The position numbers were made by a program, and so were the translations under genes. This document shows positions 6,925 to 13,525 of a stretch of DNA of 64,000 bases, piece after piece. A model generated the notes under the pieces. It was not told the DNA's origin. It ran no database searches and worked only from the letters and a program-made list of their open reading frames with translations. The stretch comes from Pseudomonas pharyngis (GTDB lineage Bacteria > Pseudomonadota > Gammaproteobacteria > Pseudomonadales > Pseudomonadaceae): assembly GCF_021602345.1 (NCBI RefSeq), contig NZ_BQID01000005.1, positions 62,001-126,000 on the forward strand. Direction: 5' to 3'. Positions within the stretch are counted from its first letter, which is position 1. Each line of letters opens with the position of its first letter.

Positions 6925-7712
6925 AGACCTCCCAGGTCATCGCCCCAGCTGGTGTCGTTGAAATCAGGCTCTTGGCCACGGCCTGCTGCCTGCACACGTT
7001 CACGCTTCACCCACTGCACCAGCCGGTGGCACCAGCCCGCCGAGGTATCGACGGTGGCCGGCTTGGCAACGAAGAACCCCATGAAAGCCCGTACGGCGGC
7101 GTCGGGAATCGCATCAGCTGGAAGTCTGGCAATGGCGATCTGGTCGGCCAGCGCCTTTTGGTTTGGCACCCAGGTAGCGAACATGGCGAAGCGTTGCCGG
7201 TCATCCTGCGATTCGATGGCGGCGTTGTTCTGTTCGGCGAGAGCAGCATCAATCTCGCGCTGCTGCAGCTGCTCTTCGGTTCCTTGATGGTTCAGTGACG
7301 GATTGGGTGCAGCTGCTGCACCCCGTTCTGCGTTTTCCTGCACCCCGTTCTGCTGTGAGTTGCACCCCGTGCGGTCATCTGCACCCCGATCCTTACGGGG
7401 TGCAGCATTTGCACCCCGCTTCATCTGGAGGTCGTACACCACCGGCCTGCGGTCACGGCGGTCGATGTACGCGGCGGCGATCGCCTGATTGCCTTCAGTG
7501 ATGAAGCCAGCCTTCTCCAGTTCATCAAGCTTCAAGCGGACTGTGCGCTCGGAAAGGCCGGTGTCTTCAGAGAGTGTCGCGGCGGAGGGAAACGCCCCTC
7601 TTCCATCGCTACCGGCGTAGTTCGCCAGGCACAGAAGTACGTGACGAGCCGCCGGGTTTTCGAGGTCGGCTTTACGGAGCGCAAGCGCCCATGACATTGC
7701 TTGAACGCTCAC
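6921..7712 (-). CDS. Phage replication initiator O-like with DnaT-like C-terminal domain
   Basis: This 263-residue protein has an N-terminal winged helix-turn-helix (residues about 20-90: FPSAATLSEDTGLSERTVRL) and a C-terminal DnaT-like domain (residues about 185-245: WVPNQKALADQIAIARLP). The low-complexity linker between them is encoded by a cluster of six TGCACCCCG iterons. Lambda O likewise has its origin iterons inside its own gene, so this protein probably binds the iterons and recruits the P-like loader. It overlaps rha upstream and the P-like gene downstream by four bases each. Confidence 0.85.
   Translation of the reverse strand: MSVQAMSWALALRKADLENPAARHVLLCLANYAGSDGRGAFPSAATLSEDTGLSERTVRLKLDELEKAGFITEGNQAIAAAYIDRRDRRPVVYDLQMKRGANAAPRKDRGADDRTGCNSQQNGVQENAERGAAAAPNPSLNHQGTEEQLQQREIDAALAEQNNAAIESQDDRQRFAMFATWVPNQKALADQIAIARLPADAIPDAAVRAFMGFFVAKPATVDTSAGWCHRLVQWVKRERVQAAGRGQEPDFNDTSWGDDLGGL
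7317..7418. repeat. Six-copy TGCACCCCG iteron cluster, probable phage replication origin
   Basis: TGCACCCCG occurs at 7317, 7339, 7361, 7380 and 7410 on the plus strand, and once inverted (CGGGGTGCA) at 7396-7404. The first three are spaced exactly 22 bp, and the first two extend to TGCACCCCGTTCTGC. All lie inside the linker-coding part of the O-like initiator, the position of lambda ori. The repeats are seen directly; origin function is inference by analogy. Confidence 0.75.
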
Positions 7713-8449
7713 TTCGAGGCTCCGATATTCAGTTCGGCCAAACGGGCAAGGCCCTTTGGGGTAACGAGAGGATCGAAAGCGGCGCGATCCGCACCGGTTT
7801 CTGAGTCAGGCTTGAGAGCGGTGACTTTGTGGACCATGTGGCCCGAGGTGATTCGTGGCTGGTAGGCCGTCCAGCGACCGGAGCCCTGACGGCGGAAGAT
7901 CCACCGGTTCTGCTGCATCCAGGCGAACAACCTCGAAGGCTTCAGTTGCAAGTGCTTCGCGGCGTCGGTGATGCAGATCGCACCGCCAGCGGCTGCCAGA
8001 CGATTGATGGCCGCAACCTTCGGCGCCTGATCGAGGATGACCAGGCGCAGCGTTTGGTTGTCCTTCGCCTGATCAGCAGCAGCCTGCAGCGCCTCGGCGT
8101 AAGTGGCCGGGATCTGGAACTGGCCCGCCTGCGCTTCCAGCTCCTGCCAGCGATCAATGATCCGGGCGCGCAACTCGACGCTGTAGCCAGACACGACGAC
8201 GAGGGTATCGCGCTGCGATAGCAGGAACTCGCGATAGACCTGGCCGTTCTGCGGGTGCACGTAGGGGGTGTCGTTTGAAGAAACGACACCCTTCGCAACC
8301 AGCGCGCGGATGGTTTTCAGCACGTTGTCGTGAGAGCTACCGATCAGCTCGGCGATTTCACGCGACGACATGTGTCGCGACACGTTTTGGTCAATCGAAA
8401 AACGTGTCGTAGGAATTGGGGTATTGCCGGGGGTGAAGTTCGTGTTCAT
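7709..8449 (-). CDS. Rha family regulator with C-terminal KilAC antirepressor domain
   Basis: This 246-residue protein has an N-terminal Rha domain (residues about 25-100: MSSREIAELIGSSHDNVLKT ... VYREFLLSQRDTLVVVSGYS). A C-terminal phage antirepressor KilAC-like domain follows (about 135-235: ITDAAKHLQLKPSRLFAWMQ, then RRQGSGRWTAYQP). Such proteins modulate lysogeny or interfere with other phages. It is the first gene after a terminator downstream of the Cro-like gene, the place lambda cII occupies. GAGGGG precedes the ATG. Confidence 0.88.
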   Translation of the reverse strand: MNTNFTPGNTPIPTTRFSIDQNVSRHMSSREIAELIGSSHDNVLKTIRALVAKGVVSSNDTPYVHPQNGQVYREFLLSQRDTLVVVSGYSVELRARIIDRWQELEAQAGQFQIPATYAEALQAAADQAKDNQTLRLVILDQAPKVAAINRLAAAGGAICITDAAKHLQLKPSRLFAWMQQNRWIFRRQGSGRWTAYQPRITSGHMVHKVTALKPDSETGADRAAFDPLVTPKGLARLAELNIGASK

Positions 8450-8480
8450 ACTGGCCCCTCAAGTTGTTGTGCGTTTTAAA

Positions 8481-8509
8481 GAAGCCGGGTTGCCGCCCGG
8501 CTTTTTTTC
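8481..8509. terminator. Terminator between Cro-like gene and rha
   Basis: AGCCGGG pairs with CCCGGCT around a short loop. The plus strand continues into TTTTTTT; the minus strand continues into TTCTTT. Its position on the leftward transcript between cro and rha corresponds to lambda tR1. Confidence 0.65.
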
Positions 8510-8594
8510 GTCTGCTGTTTTGTACTGGATGAATCAACAGCTATACCAAGAGTGCTGTCATAACCCGCCGATCCCCGGATAATTGGCTCAACCT

Positions 8595-8804
8595 TCAGGC
8601 GGCCTGATCTGGCAAGCTCGGGCGCAAATCACGGGCCAGAATCTTTCCTCCGGTCACGATCTCAGCCCGCAGCGCTACTTCTGCGGAACAGCCGTGAAGG
8701 CCTCTGACCCAGCCGCTGACCGACCCTTGCTTGACGTTAAGGGCGGCAGCAGTTGCGGACTGCGAACCGAAATGCTCAACGAGCTTTTTGAAAGTGGTAT
8801 TCAT
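8595..8804 (-). CDS. cro: Cro-like transcriptional repressor (YdaS-type HTH)
   Basis: This 69-residue protein is a single helix-turn-helix domain (LVEHFGSQSATAAALNVKQG, residues 8-27) of the Cro/YdaS type. It is the first leftward gene from the switch region and diverges from cI. GGAG lies five bases before the ATG, and a consensus-like promoter (TTGCAA-17-TACCAT) starts about 25 bases upstream. It would bind the same operators as CI and favour the lytic state. The gene symbol reflects position and size, not sequence identity to lambda Cro. Confidence 0.82.
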   Translation of the reverse strand: MNTTFKKLVEHFGSQSATAAALNVKQGSVSGWVRGLHGCSAEVALRAEIVTGGKILARDLRPSLPDQAA

Positions 8805-8820
8805 TTATTCTCCGCCCAGA

Positions 8821-8883
8821 TAAAGGGATGCCTTTATGGTATGGAAAGGAATACCTTTTTGCAACTCTAAAGGTTGGCCTATA
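8821..8883. promoter_or_regulatory. Right operator cluster: three TAAAGG-N4-CCTTTA-type sites
   Basis: Three 16-bp dyads are visible: 8821-8836 (TAAAGG GATG CCTTTA, perfect arms), 8844-8859 (GAAAGG AATA CCTTTT) and 8868-8883 (TAAAGG TTGG CCTATA). Centres are 23 and 24 bp apart. The first two overlap the leftward cro promoter and the third overlaps the -10 of the rightward cI promoter, reproducing the logic of lambda OR1-OR3. Confidence 0.8.
8836..8864 (-). promoter_or_regulatory. Leftward early promoter (PR-like) for cro
   Basis: On the minus strand TTGCAA (8864-8859) and TACCAT (8841-8836) are separated by exactly 17 bp, predicting a start near 8829 and a 25-base leader to the cro ATG. Two operator dyads cover it. 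Confidence 0.65.
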
Positions 8884-8885
8884 AA
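8857..8885 (+). promoter_or_regulatory. Repressor maintenance promoter (PRM-like)
   Basis: TATAAA at 8880-8885 lies 17 bp after a weak -35 (TTTTGC, 8857-8862). The predicted start near 8891-8892 leaves only three or four bases before the cI ATG at 8895, so the transcript would be effectively leaderless. The third operator overlaps the -10. Confidence 0.5.
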
Positions 8886-8894
8886 TTGGCGGGC

Positions 8895-9629
8895 ATGGAA
8901 CTTAAAGACCGATTGAAGCAAGCGCGCAAAAATGCAGGCCTAACTCAAGTTGAGCTCGCTGAGCGCGCCGGCATAAAACAAGCCTCGATCTCAGAGATTG
9001 AGCGTGGACTGACTCGCACGTCTGGACATTTGATAAAACTTGCCCAGATCTGTGGCGTCGACCCGGTTTGGCTTTCTGAGGGGACCGGCTCACCAGAAGG
9101 CGGGCCAGCCTCGCGACAGGAAAAAGCAACCTCGACTATTGAATCAAACGCAGTGCTACTCGGCCCGATTGATGTGTGGGACGATGAGACACCGCTGGAT
9201 GATGATGAGGTCTATGTGCCCTTTCTCAAGGAAGTTGAGCTGTCTGCTGGAGCAGGGATTACTGCCGTTCAACAGTCGCAGAAACAGAAGCTGCGCTTTG
9301 GAAAACTGACCCTGCGAAGGCAAGGTGTACAGCCTTCCGAGGCTGTATGCGTCACTGTTACTGGCAACAGCATGGAACCTGTTCTTCCTGACGGCAGCAC
9401 CGTTGGTGTTGATCGGGGGAACACTTCCATTACTGACGGAAAGATGTACGCGCTTGATCATGGCGGCCAGCTCCGTGTGAAAACCCTTTATCGCTTACCG
9501 GGGGGAGGCATTCGCATGCGGAGCTACAACCGCGACGAGCACCCGGACGAGGTCTACACCCCCCAAGAAATGCTACAGAAAGAAATTGCCGTTCTCGGCC
9601 GTGTTTTCTGGTCGTCGGCACTTTGGTAG
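8895..9629 (+). CDS. cI: CI-like phage repressor, S24 (LexA/CI) self-cleaving type
   Basis: This 244-residue protein has an N-terminal helix-turn-helix (residues 5-58: RKNAGLTQVELAERAGIKQA) and a C-terminal S24 peptidase fold. The catalytic pair is Ser159 (TGNSMEP) and Lys196 (LRVKTLY). The Ala-Gly scissile bond is at 118-119 or 120-121 (LSAGAG). RecA-stimulated self-cleavage would couple induction to DNA damage. The ATG at 8895 is chosen because the HTH starts there; an upstream TTG would lie inside the third operator. Confidence 0.93.
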   Translation: MELKDRLKQARKNAGLTQVELAERAGIKQASISEIERGLTRTSGHLIKLAQICGVDPVWLSEGTGSPEGGPASRQEKATSTIESNAVLLGPIDVWDDETPLDDDEVYVPFLKEVELSAGAGITAVQQSQKQKLRFGKLTLRRQGVQPSEAVCVTVTGNSMEPVLPDGSTVGVDRGNTSITDGKMYALDHGGQLRVKTLYRLPGGGIRMRSYNRDEHPDEVYTPQEMLQKEIAVLGRVFWSSALW

Positions 9630-9689
9630 CAGGTCGGCAATGTGTCGACCTGCGAAGTCGTTGACAGCAAACAACCATGGATGAAGCGC

Positions 9690-10229
9690 ATGAAAAAAAT
9701 TGCAGGCCTACTGCTTATGCTCGCAACCAGTACTACCGCTTTTGCCGAGACAAAAAGCGTTACTGTGAGCGACTTCCAAAAGCATTTTGTTGAGATAATC
9801 CAGGACTACTCGGCTCAATACGAGGCCGCACCCAACGACCTAAAAAAATCAACCGTCGCCAGAAAGCGGTTAGAAGCCCTTTCTCAGCTTAAAGGTGACC
9901 CTCGCAAAATTTCAGGATGGTACGGAACCATCGAAAAGCTGGGGACTACGGGTGACGGAGACGCTTTTCTGACAATCAAGGTTTTGGCAGACAACGTCAC
10001 TGTTGGAACATGGAATAACAGCCTTTCAGACACTGGGTCCAACACCCTGATCAAGAACGGCACTCCCCTTTACGACGAGATCTCAGAAATGTCTGAAGGG
10101 AACGTGGTTATGTTTTCCGGAGGCCTCGGCAGGGCAAAAAATCTCACCGAAAAAGGCCGAATGACTGAACCAGATTTCCTTTTCAAATTCTCAAAAGTTG
10201 AAAAGGTCGGAGATTCCGCGGCCAAATAG
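9690..10229 (+). CDS. Exported protein downstream of repressor (candidate lysogenic conversion gene)
   Basis: This roughly 179-residue protein has a clear Sec signal peptide (MKKIAGLLLMLATSTTAFA, cleavage near residue 19). The mature part is polar, with a beta-rich middle (SGWYGTIEKLGTTGDGDA) and the segment NGTPLYDEISEMSEGNVVMFSG, which recalls OB-fold-like exported proteins. It lies between cI and a strong terminator in the same direction, the lambda rexAB position, so it should be expressed in the lysogen. An alternative start at 9681 adds three residues. Low GC relative to neighbours suggests a moron. Function unknown. Confidence 0.75.
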   Translation: MKKIAGLLLMLATSTTAFAETKSVTVSDFQKHFVEIIQDYSAQYEAAPNDLKKSTVARKRLEALSQLKGDPRKISGWYGTIEKLGTTGDGDAFLTIKVLADNVTVGTWNNSLSDTGSNTLIKNGTPLYDEISEMSEGNVVMFSGGLGRAKNLTEKGRMTEPDFLFKFSKVEKVGDSAAK

Positions 10230-10246
10230 CCCCACCAAACGATCGA

Positions 10247-10274
10247 AGCCTGGCTAAACGCCGGGCTTTTTTTT
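10247..10274 (+). terminator. Terminator of cI transcript
   Basis: AGCCTGGC pairs with GCCGGGCT around TAAAC and is followed by an eight-base T run. It ends the cI plus exported-protein transcript just before the left operator region. Confidence 0.85.
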
Positions 10275-10289
10275 GCCTCAATAAAAAAA

Positions 10290-10332
10290 TAAAGGCATAC
10301 CTGTTGACTGCAAATAAAGGCTGCCCTATATT
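10290..10332 (+). promoter_or_regulatory. Left operator cluster and PL-like early promoter
   Basis: TTGACT (10304-10309) and TATATT (10327-10332) with a 17-bp spacer form a near-consensus sigma-70 promoter reading rightward. Operator dyads at 10290-10305 (TAAAGG CATA CCTGTT) and 10315-10330 (TAAAGG CTGC CCTATA) cover its -35 and -10. The dyads match those at 8821-8883, so CI and Cro should control both early promoters. Confidence 0.8.
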
Positions 10333-10584
10333 TTGCTCATCGCCGGATAACAACCGGCCAGATGGAAGGCAGCGATGAACCGGCCTCAACGGTTCAGAGG
10401 GTTGGCAACTGACCCGGGCGTGCAGCGTAAAGCGCCAAATCGAGTTTTCCGGCGGACAGAGTCGCGGTCGGACGAACAATTTGAATGAGCCCGTACCGCG
10501 CCAGTAGCGCCGAAGGGCCGCGGAAATTTTCACTGATGCACCTGGTTGGCCGGGTGCATTGGGAAAACAACCGGAGCAAACGAG
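10333..10584 (+). other. Structured leader of the rightward early operon
   Basis: About 250 bases separate PL from the first recognisable gene. I see a strong hairpin near 10534-10557 (ATGCACC pairing with GGGTGCAT) and a GCCGG/CCGGC element near the start. It could carry nut/put-like antitermination signals, but I could not identify boxA/boxB. No credible gene is seen. Confidence 0.4.
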
Positions 10585-10785
10585 ATGCCAACGAAACGCG
10601 GAAGCGAAATTCAGATAGGCGACATGATTTATCTCGGTCTGGGCAATCGCACCGGGAAGGTCGTCGATTTCAAGGCACACCCCCGCCTTGCTGATTTCAA
10701 TCCGGGCCTGACGGCGAGGATTGCGGTAACTGATCGCGGCTCGATAACGCTGATTGACCATCAGCCAATAAGGATTCCGGAATGA
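10585..10785 (+). CDS. Phage hypothetical protein
   Basis: This 66-residue protein (MPTKRGSEIQIGDMIYLGLG) looks like a small beta-barrel with KOW/SH3-like character (GDMIYLGLGNRTGKVVDF), followed by ITLIDHQPIRIPE. It is the first gene of the rightward early operon. GGAG and CGAG lie just upstream of the ATG. Function is not recognised. Confidence 0.65.
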   Translation: MPTKRGSEIQIGDMIYLGLGNRTGKVVDFKAHPRLADFNPGLTARIAVTDRGSITLIDHQPIRIPE

Positions 10786-10846
10786 AGATTTCACTGGCTG
10801 GCCTTGGCGACAGGGCCAGACGGGAAATCAACCGGGAGTCACAACG

Positions 10847-11239
10847 ATGGAATCCGAAATCGTCAACGGCGCATGGAAGGGTCACCTGGGACGCGGCTTG
10901 GCTCCGCGAGAGCTTCAGTTCCTTTTGTGGGTTGCCCTCGGCCTTACCGCAAAGGAAATAGCCCGGGAGGCCGGCATATCGCCAGCCACCGTGTCAAAGC
11001 GACTCACCAACGCAATGTTCAAACTCGGCGTTACGCGCCGTGCAGCGCTGGTCGCGGAAGCCATGAGGCGCCAGATCATCTCGCCGATGTGCTTCGTCCT
11101 GGCCGCGCTGATGGCCATGAACGCCATGGCCAATATCCAGTCAGTCGAACCAGCTCGGCGCGACCGCCGGCCACCCACCGTTCGAATGGCCCAGATCCGT
11201 ATCACTCGCCGCGCCGAAACACTCGAGCGTGCGGCGTAA
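10847..11239 (+). CDS. LuxR-type (GerE) helix-turn-helix protein
   Basis: This 130-residue protein has a GerE/LuxR DNA-binding domain at residues about 18-75: LAPRELQFLLWVALGLTAKE, then GISPATVSKRLTNAMFKLGV. There is no receiver or signal-binding domain. A hydrophobic stretch (ISPMCFVLAALMAMNAMA) and a basic tail follow. Stand-alone LuxR-type HTH proteins are common in Pseudomonas prophages. GGGAG precedes the ATG by nine bases. It may regulate phage or host genes; its target is unknown. Confidence 0.82.
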   Translation: MESEIVNGAWKGHLGRGLAPRELQFLLWVALGLTAKEIAREAGISPATVSKRLTNAMFKLGVTRRAALVAEAMRRQIISPMCFVLAALMAMNAMANIQSVEPARRDRRPPTVRMAQIRITRRAETLERAA

Positions 11240-11258
11240 CTCACTCAAAGGAAAAATC

Positions 11259-11462
11259 ATGATCGAGCTTGGACAGAAGGCAGAGGACAAGATCACCGGC
11301 TTCTATGGCGTCATCACCGCCAGATCCCAGCAGTTGAACGGGCCCGATCAATATCGTTTACAGCCCCCATGCTCGAGGAACAACAACACGCTGCTCCAGG
11401 CTGAATGGTTCGATGAAGAGCGAATTCGGCCCCTCTTCGACCGAGGGCAACGGCGGGCCTGA
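11259..11462 (+). CDS. Phage hypothetical protein
   Basis: This 67-residue protein begins MIELGQKAEDKITGFYGVIT, resembling a family of small phage proteins with the pattern ITGFxGVxTAR followed by an EWFDEERI segment. AAAGGA lies upstream of the ATG. Role unknown. Confidence 0.7.
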   Translation: MIELGQKAEDKITGFYGVITARSQQLNGPDQYRLQPPCSRNNNTLLQAEWFDEERIRPLFDRGQRRA

Positions 11463-11538
11463 AAACCTGAAAACATCACTGCTGCACCTTCGCAACAGGG
11501 TGCATCGGGATGTAACCCAAAACCCAGAGGAGTCACCC

Positions 11539-11976
11539 ATGTTCGGTATCAGTAAGAAGCTGTTCGGCGCCAAGCGCGCAGTCAAGAAACTGGAAAATCG
11601 CGATCTGATGCAGGCCATCGTTGGCGGCTGCCTGTTGGTGGCGGCATCCGACGGCGAGATCAGCAAAAACGAAGCTGCTCAGATCGACATTCAAATCCGG
11701 GCCAACAAAGCGCTGGAACACTTCGGCTCCGAAATCACCAGCACGGTCAACCTGTTCACTGAGCAATTGCAGGCCGGCTTCCGCCTCGGCCGCATGAACA
11801 TCCTGCGCGAGATCCGTGACATCAAGAACAACCCAGCGGACGCCGAGGAAGTGTTCGTCAATATGCTCACCGTGGCCGAAGGCGATGGCAAAATCAGCCC
11901 GGAAGAGTTGAAAGTGCTTGCCGAAATCGGCAATGAGCTGGGCCTGCGCCTGAAAGACTTTGGTATTGAGGCGTGA
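11539..11976 (+). CDS. TerB family (tellurite-resistance-like) protein
   Basis: This 145-residue all-helical protein has the two acidic, metal-binding repeats of TerB: VAASDGEISKNEAAQI (residues about 33-48) and VAEGDGKISPEELKVL (about 113-128). AGAGGAG precedes the ATG. TerB proteins bind metal ions and are associated with stress and phage-resistance phenotypes in other contexts. Here the gene stands alone in the early operon with no other ter genes, so tellurite resistance is not implied. Confidence 0.85.
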   Translation: MFGISKKLFGAKRAVKKLENRDLMQAIVGGCLLVAASDGEISKNEAAQIDIQIRANKALEHFGSEITSTVNLFTEQLQAGFRLGRMNILREIRDIKNNPADAEEVFVNMLTVAEGDGKISPEELKVLAEIGNELGLRLKDFGIEA

Positions 11977-12179
11977 ACAAGCGGCTACGCCGGGCATTGA
12001 TCACCCTCGTGGTGATCCTCGCTCTGGGGCTGCTCATCAACAGCCTCATAAATCGCGGCGGATGCTCCTACTACGGGTACCAGACCGACAGAGAAACCAA
12101 ATACGCCCCGTTCGTGGGGTGCATGGTGAAGTCCTCCGGTAGCTGGGTATTGCGTAGCGAGCTTCGCGTCGTTCAGTAG
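11973..12179 (+). CDS. Single-span membrane protein
   Basis: This 68-residue protein has a basic N-terminus and one hydrophobic span (residues 8-25: ALITLVVILALGLLINSL), then a Cys-containing external part. It starts with GTG overlapping the terB-like stop (GTGA), so translation is coupled to that gene. Function unknown. Confidence 0.65.
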   Translation: MNKRLRRALITLVVILALGLLINSLINRGGCSYYGYQTDRETKYAPFVGCMVKSSGSWVLRSELRVVQ

Positions 12180-12384
12180 GCATCACTTCTGCCCATTCGC
12201 CGAGTGGGCAGCGGGATGCGGACGAAACTGCAGCTTATAACCGCCCACCTGCATCAGGCGTTCGGTGTCAGGAACCGACGGCGCGGGGTGCGTCGATAAA
12301 TCAGCCTCAACCCACTCAGCGCGGAGGATTGGCAGCCATGTGAACCTCAGTCAAAGCCCTCCTACCGGAGGCACTTTTCACCCC

Positions 12385-12410
12385 CTTCACGTAGGGAGGT
12401 CTACGTGAAG
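12385..12410 (+). repeat. Perfect 10-bp inverted repeat with GGAGGT loop
   Basis: CTTCACGTAG and CTACGTGAAG are perfect complements flanking the six-base loop GGAGGT. The loop exposes a Shine-Dalgarno-like sequence and also fits ANGGA (AGGGA), the RsmA/CsrA-binding pattern. A rho-independent terminator follows after four bases. Confidence 0.7.
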
Positions 12411-12413
12411 ACG

Positions 12414-12442
12414 AAAGCCCGGGTGCTACCGGGCTTTCTTTT
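12414..12442 (+). terminator. Rho-independent terminator in rightward early operon
   Basis: AAAGCCCGG and CCGGGCTTT form a stem around a short loop, followed by CTTTT. It splits the rightward operon after the TerB/membrane-protein genes. Confidence 0.8.
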
Positions 12443-12546
12443 GTCCGGCGCTTATCCGTCAGCACTCTCCCCTGCGCCCAACGGCAACCAGCAGGCGGCG
12501 CCGAGTGCTGACGAATGAACGCAACCCCACCACCGAGGGATCAGCC

Positions 12547-12816
12547 ATGCATCCATCATTTCAAGAGCGCATCGACGAACTCGGTGTGCTGCTTCAGAAA
12601 ACCCACGCCGCGCGGATCGAGTTCTTCAATCGCGTTGACCAGGTCATGCCTCCAAAGAAGGTTCGCTTCCAGGTGAAAGCAGTCGGTGAGGCGTACCACG
12701 TCATCGACCTGTTCAGCGGCAAGACCAAGGCGTTTCGCTGGACCTACAAAGCGGCGCTCGACATGGCGATTCAGTTCGAAGAAAAGGCCAACCGGTCAGC
12801 AGGAGGTCAGCAATGA
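12547..12816 (+). CDS. Phage hypothetical protein
   Basis: This 89-residue protein (MHPSFQERIDELGVLLQKTH) is helical at the N-terminus, followed by a beta-hairpin-like middle (AYHVIDLFSGKTKAFRW). GAGGGA precedes the ATG. Its stop overlaps the next ATG by four bases. No domain is recognised. Confidence 0.7.
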   Translation: MHPSFQERIDELGVLLQKTHAARIEFFNRVDQVMPPKKVRFQVKAVGEAYHVIDLFSGKTKAFRWTYKAALDMAIQFEEKANRSAGGQQ

Positions 12817-13118
12817 TCGGTGTACCGCAACCCAACCCACGCGACTGCATCGTCGCGAATCTGAATGAGCAACTGGATCAGTTCTTCGGCTCCGGCGGCA
12901 AAGCTCAGCAAATCCCCACCGGCGTCAGCGGCGACCCAAAGCTGGCCTCCACTCCGCATCACGATCGCCTGCGCCGCGAACGCAACAAGATCGCCCCGAA
13001 GGTTCGGGAGATGGCAGAGGCCGGCAAGACCATCAGCGAGACTGCCAAAGCGCTGCACATGCACGTCAAGCGGGTTGCGCTCGTCGCCAGCGAAAACGGA
13101 TTCAAGTTCAACTCATGA
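12813..13118 (+). CDS. Phage HTH-like protein
   Basis: This 101-residue protein has a C-terminal helix-turn-helix-like segment (residues about 60-95: KVREMAEAGKTISETAKALH). It resembles resolvase-type or transposase-type HTH modules (ISETAKALHMHVKRVALVAS). It overlaps the preceding gene by ATGA. DNA binding is plausible; role unknown. Confidence 0.68.
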   Translation: MIGVPQPNPRDCIVANLNEQLDQFFGSGGKAQQIPTGVSGDPKLASTPHHDRLRRERNKIAPKVREMAEAGKTISETAKALHMHVKRVALVASENGFKFNS

Positions 13119-13312
13119 AACGCACCACCAACCGGGCGGCCACCCGCCGCCGACAGACCTTGCTGGACTTGCCGGCCAGCGGAATTGAAGAGGTAGGCCA
13201 TGGCCAAGAGCAACGCGGAACGCTCAGAGAAAGCCGCGGCGAAGAGGAAGAGCCGCGGCGAAATAGAGGTTCGGTTCCACACCCTGCCCGCTACGCGCCA
13301 AGCACTTGCTGA
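13115..13312 (+). CDS. Possible short overlapping reading frame (doubtful)
   Basis: A 65-codon frame starts with ATGA coupling to the previous gene. It then overlaps the 103-residue gene at 13200 by more than 110 bases in another frame. The first 28 residues could be genuine; the rest looks like a frame shadow. Listed only because of the coupled start. Confidence 0.25.
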   Translation: MKRTTNRAATRRRQTLLDLPASGIEEVGHGQEQRGTLRESRGEEEEPRRNRGSVPHPARYAPSTC

Positions 13313-13511
13313 GCTGATGGCGTGGAGCGGAATCGAGGAACCGGGTGAGGCGATCACGCTGATGATTCACCACCTGCACCGGCTCGGCCCGGGCGGCGCC
13401 CTTCCCCTGCTCACCCCGCCGCGACACGAATACGTGATTCCCGAAAACGTGTCGCGAAAACTGAAACTTGCTCACGACCGCGAAGCCCTGCGAATCAACC
13501 ACGACGAATAA
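13200..13511 (+). CDS. Phage hypothetical protein
   Basis: This 103-residue protein has a basic N-terminus (MAKSNAERSEKAAAKRKSRG) and a short beta-strand plus two helices (EIEVRFHTLPATRQALAELM). That is a ribbon-helix-helix-like layout often used in small DNA-binding regulators. This is inference from pattern only. Confidence 0.68.
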   Translation: MAKSNAERSEKAAAKRKSRGEIEVRFHTLPATRQALAELMAWSGIEEPGEAITLMIHHLHRLGPGGALPLLTPPRHEYVIPENVSRKLKLAHDREALRINHDE

Positions 13512-13525
13512 CGAATTGCTCTCCA

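Larger units (their letters stand above)
12180..12546 (+). other. Structured non-coding stretch with hairpins and terminator
   Basis: No credible gene lies in these 367 bases. Visible elements are hairpins TGCCCA/TGGGCA near 12190-12212 and CCTCC-TACC-GGAGG near 12358-12370, the 10-bp dyad at 12385-12410, and a terminator at 12414-12442. Several GGA triplets occur in loops or stems. It may encode a small RNA or act as an operon punctuation element. Confidence 0.5.

Noticed and set aside
7317-7418. Short repeats that might be a CRISPR-like array
   Set aside because: Nine-base repeats, irregular spacing, one inverted copy and location inside a coding gene fit iterons, not CRISPR. No cas genes are present.
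11539-11976. A tellurite-resistance operon
   Set aside because: Only one TerB-domain gene is present; terC, terD, terE and terZ are absent.
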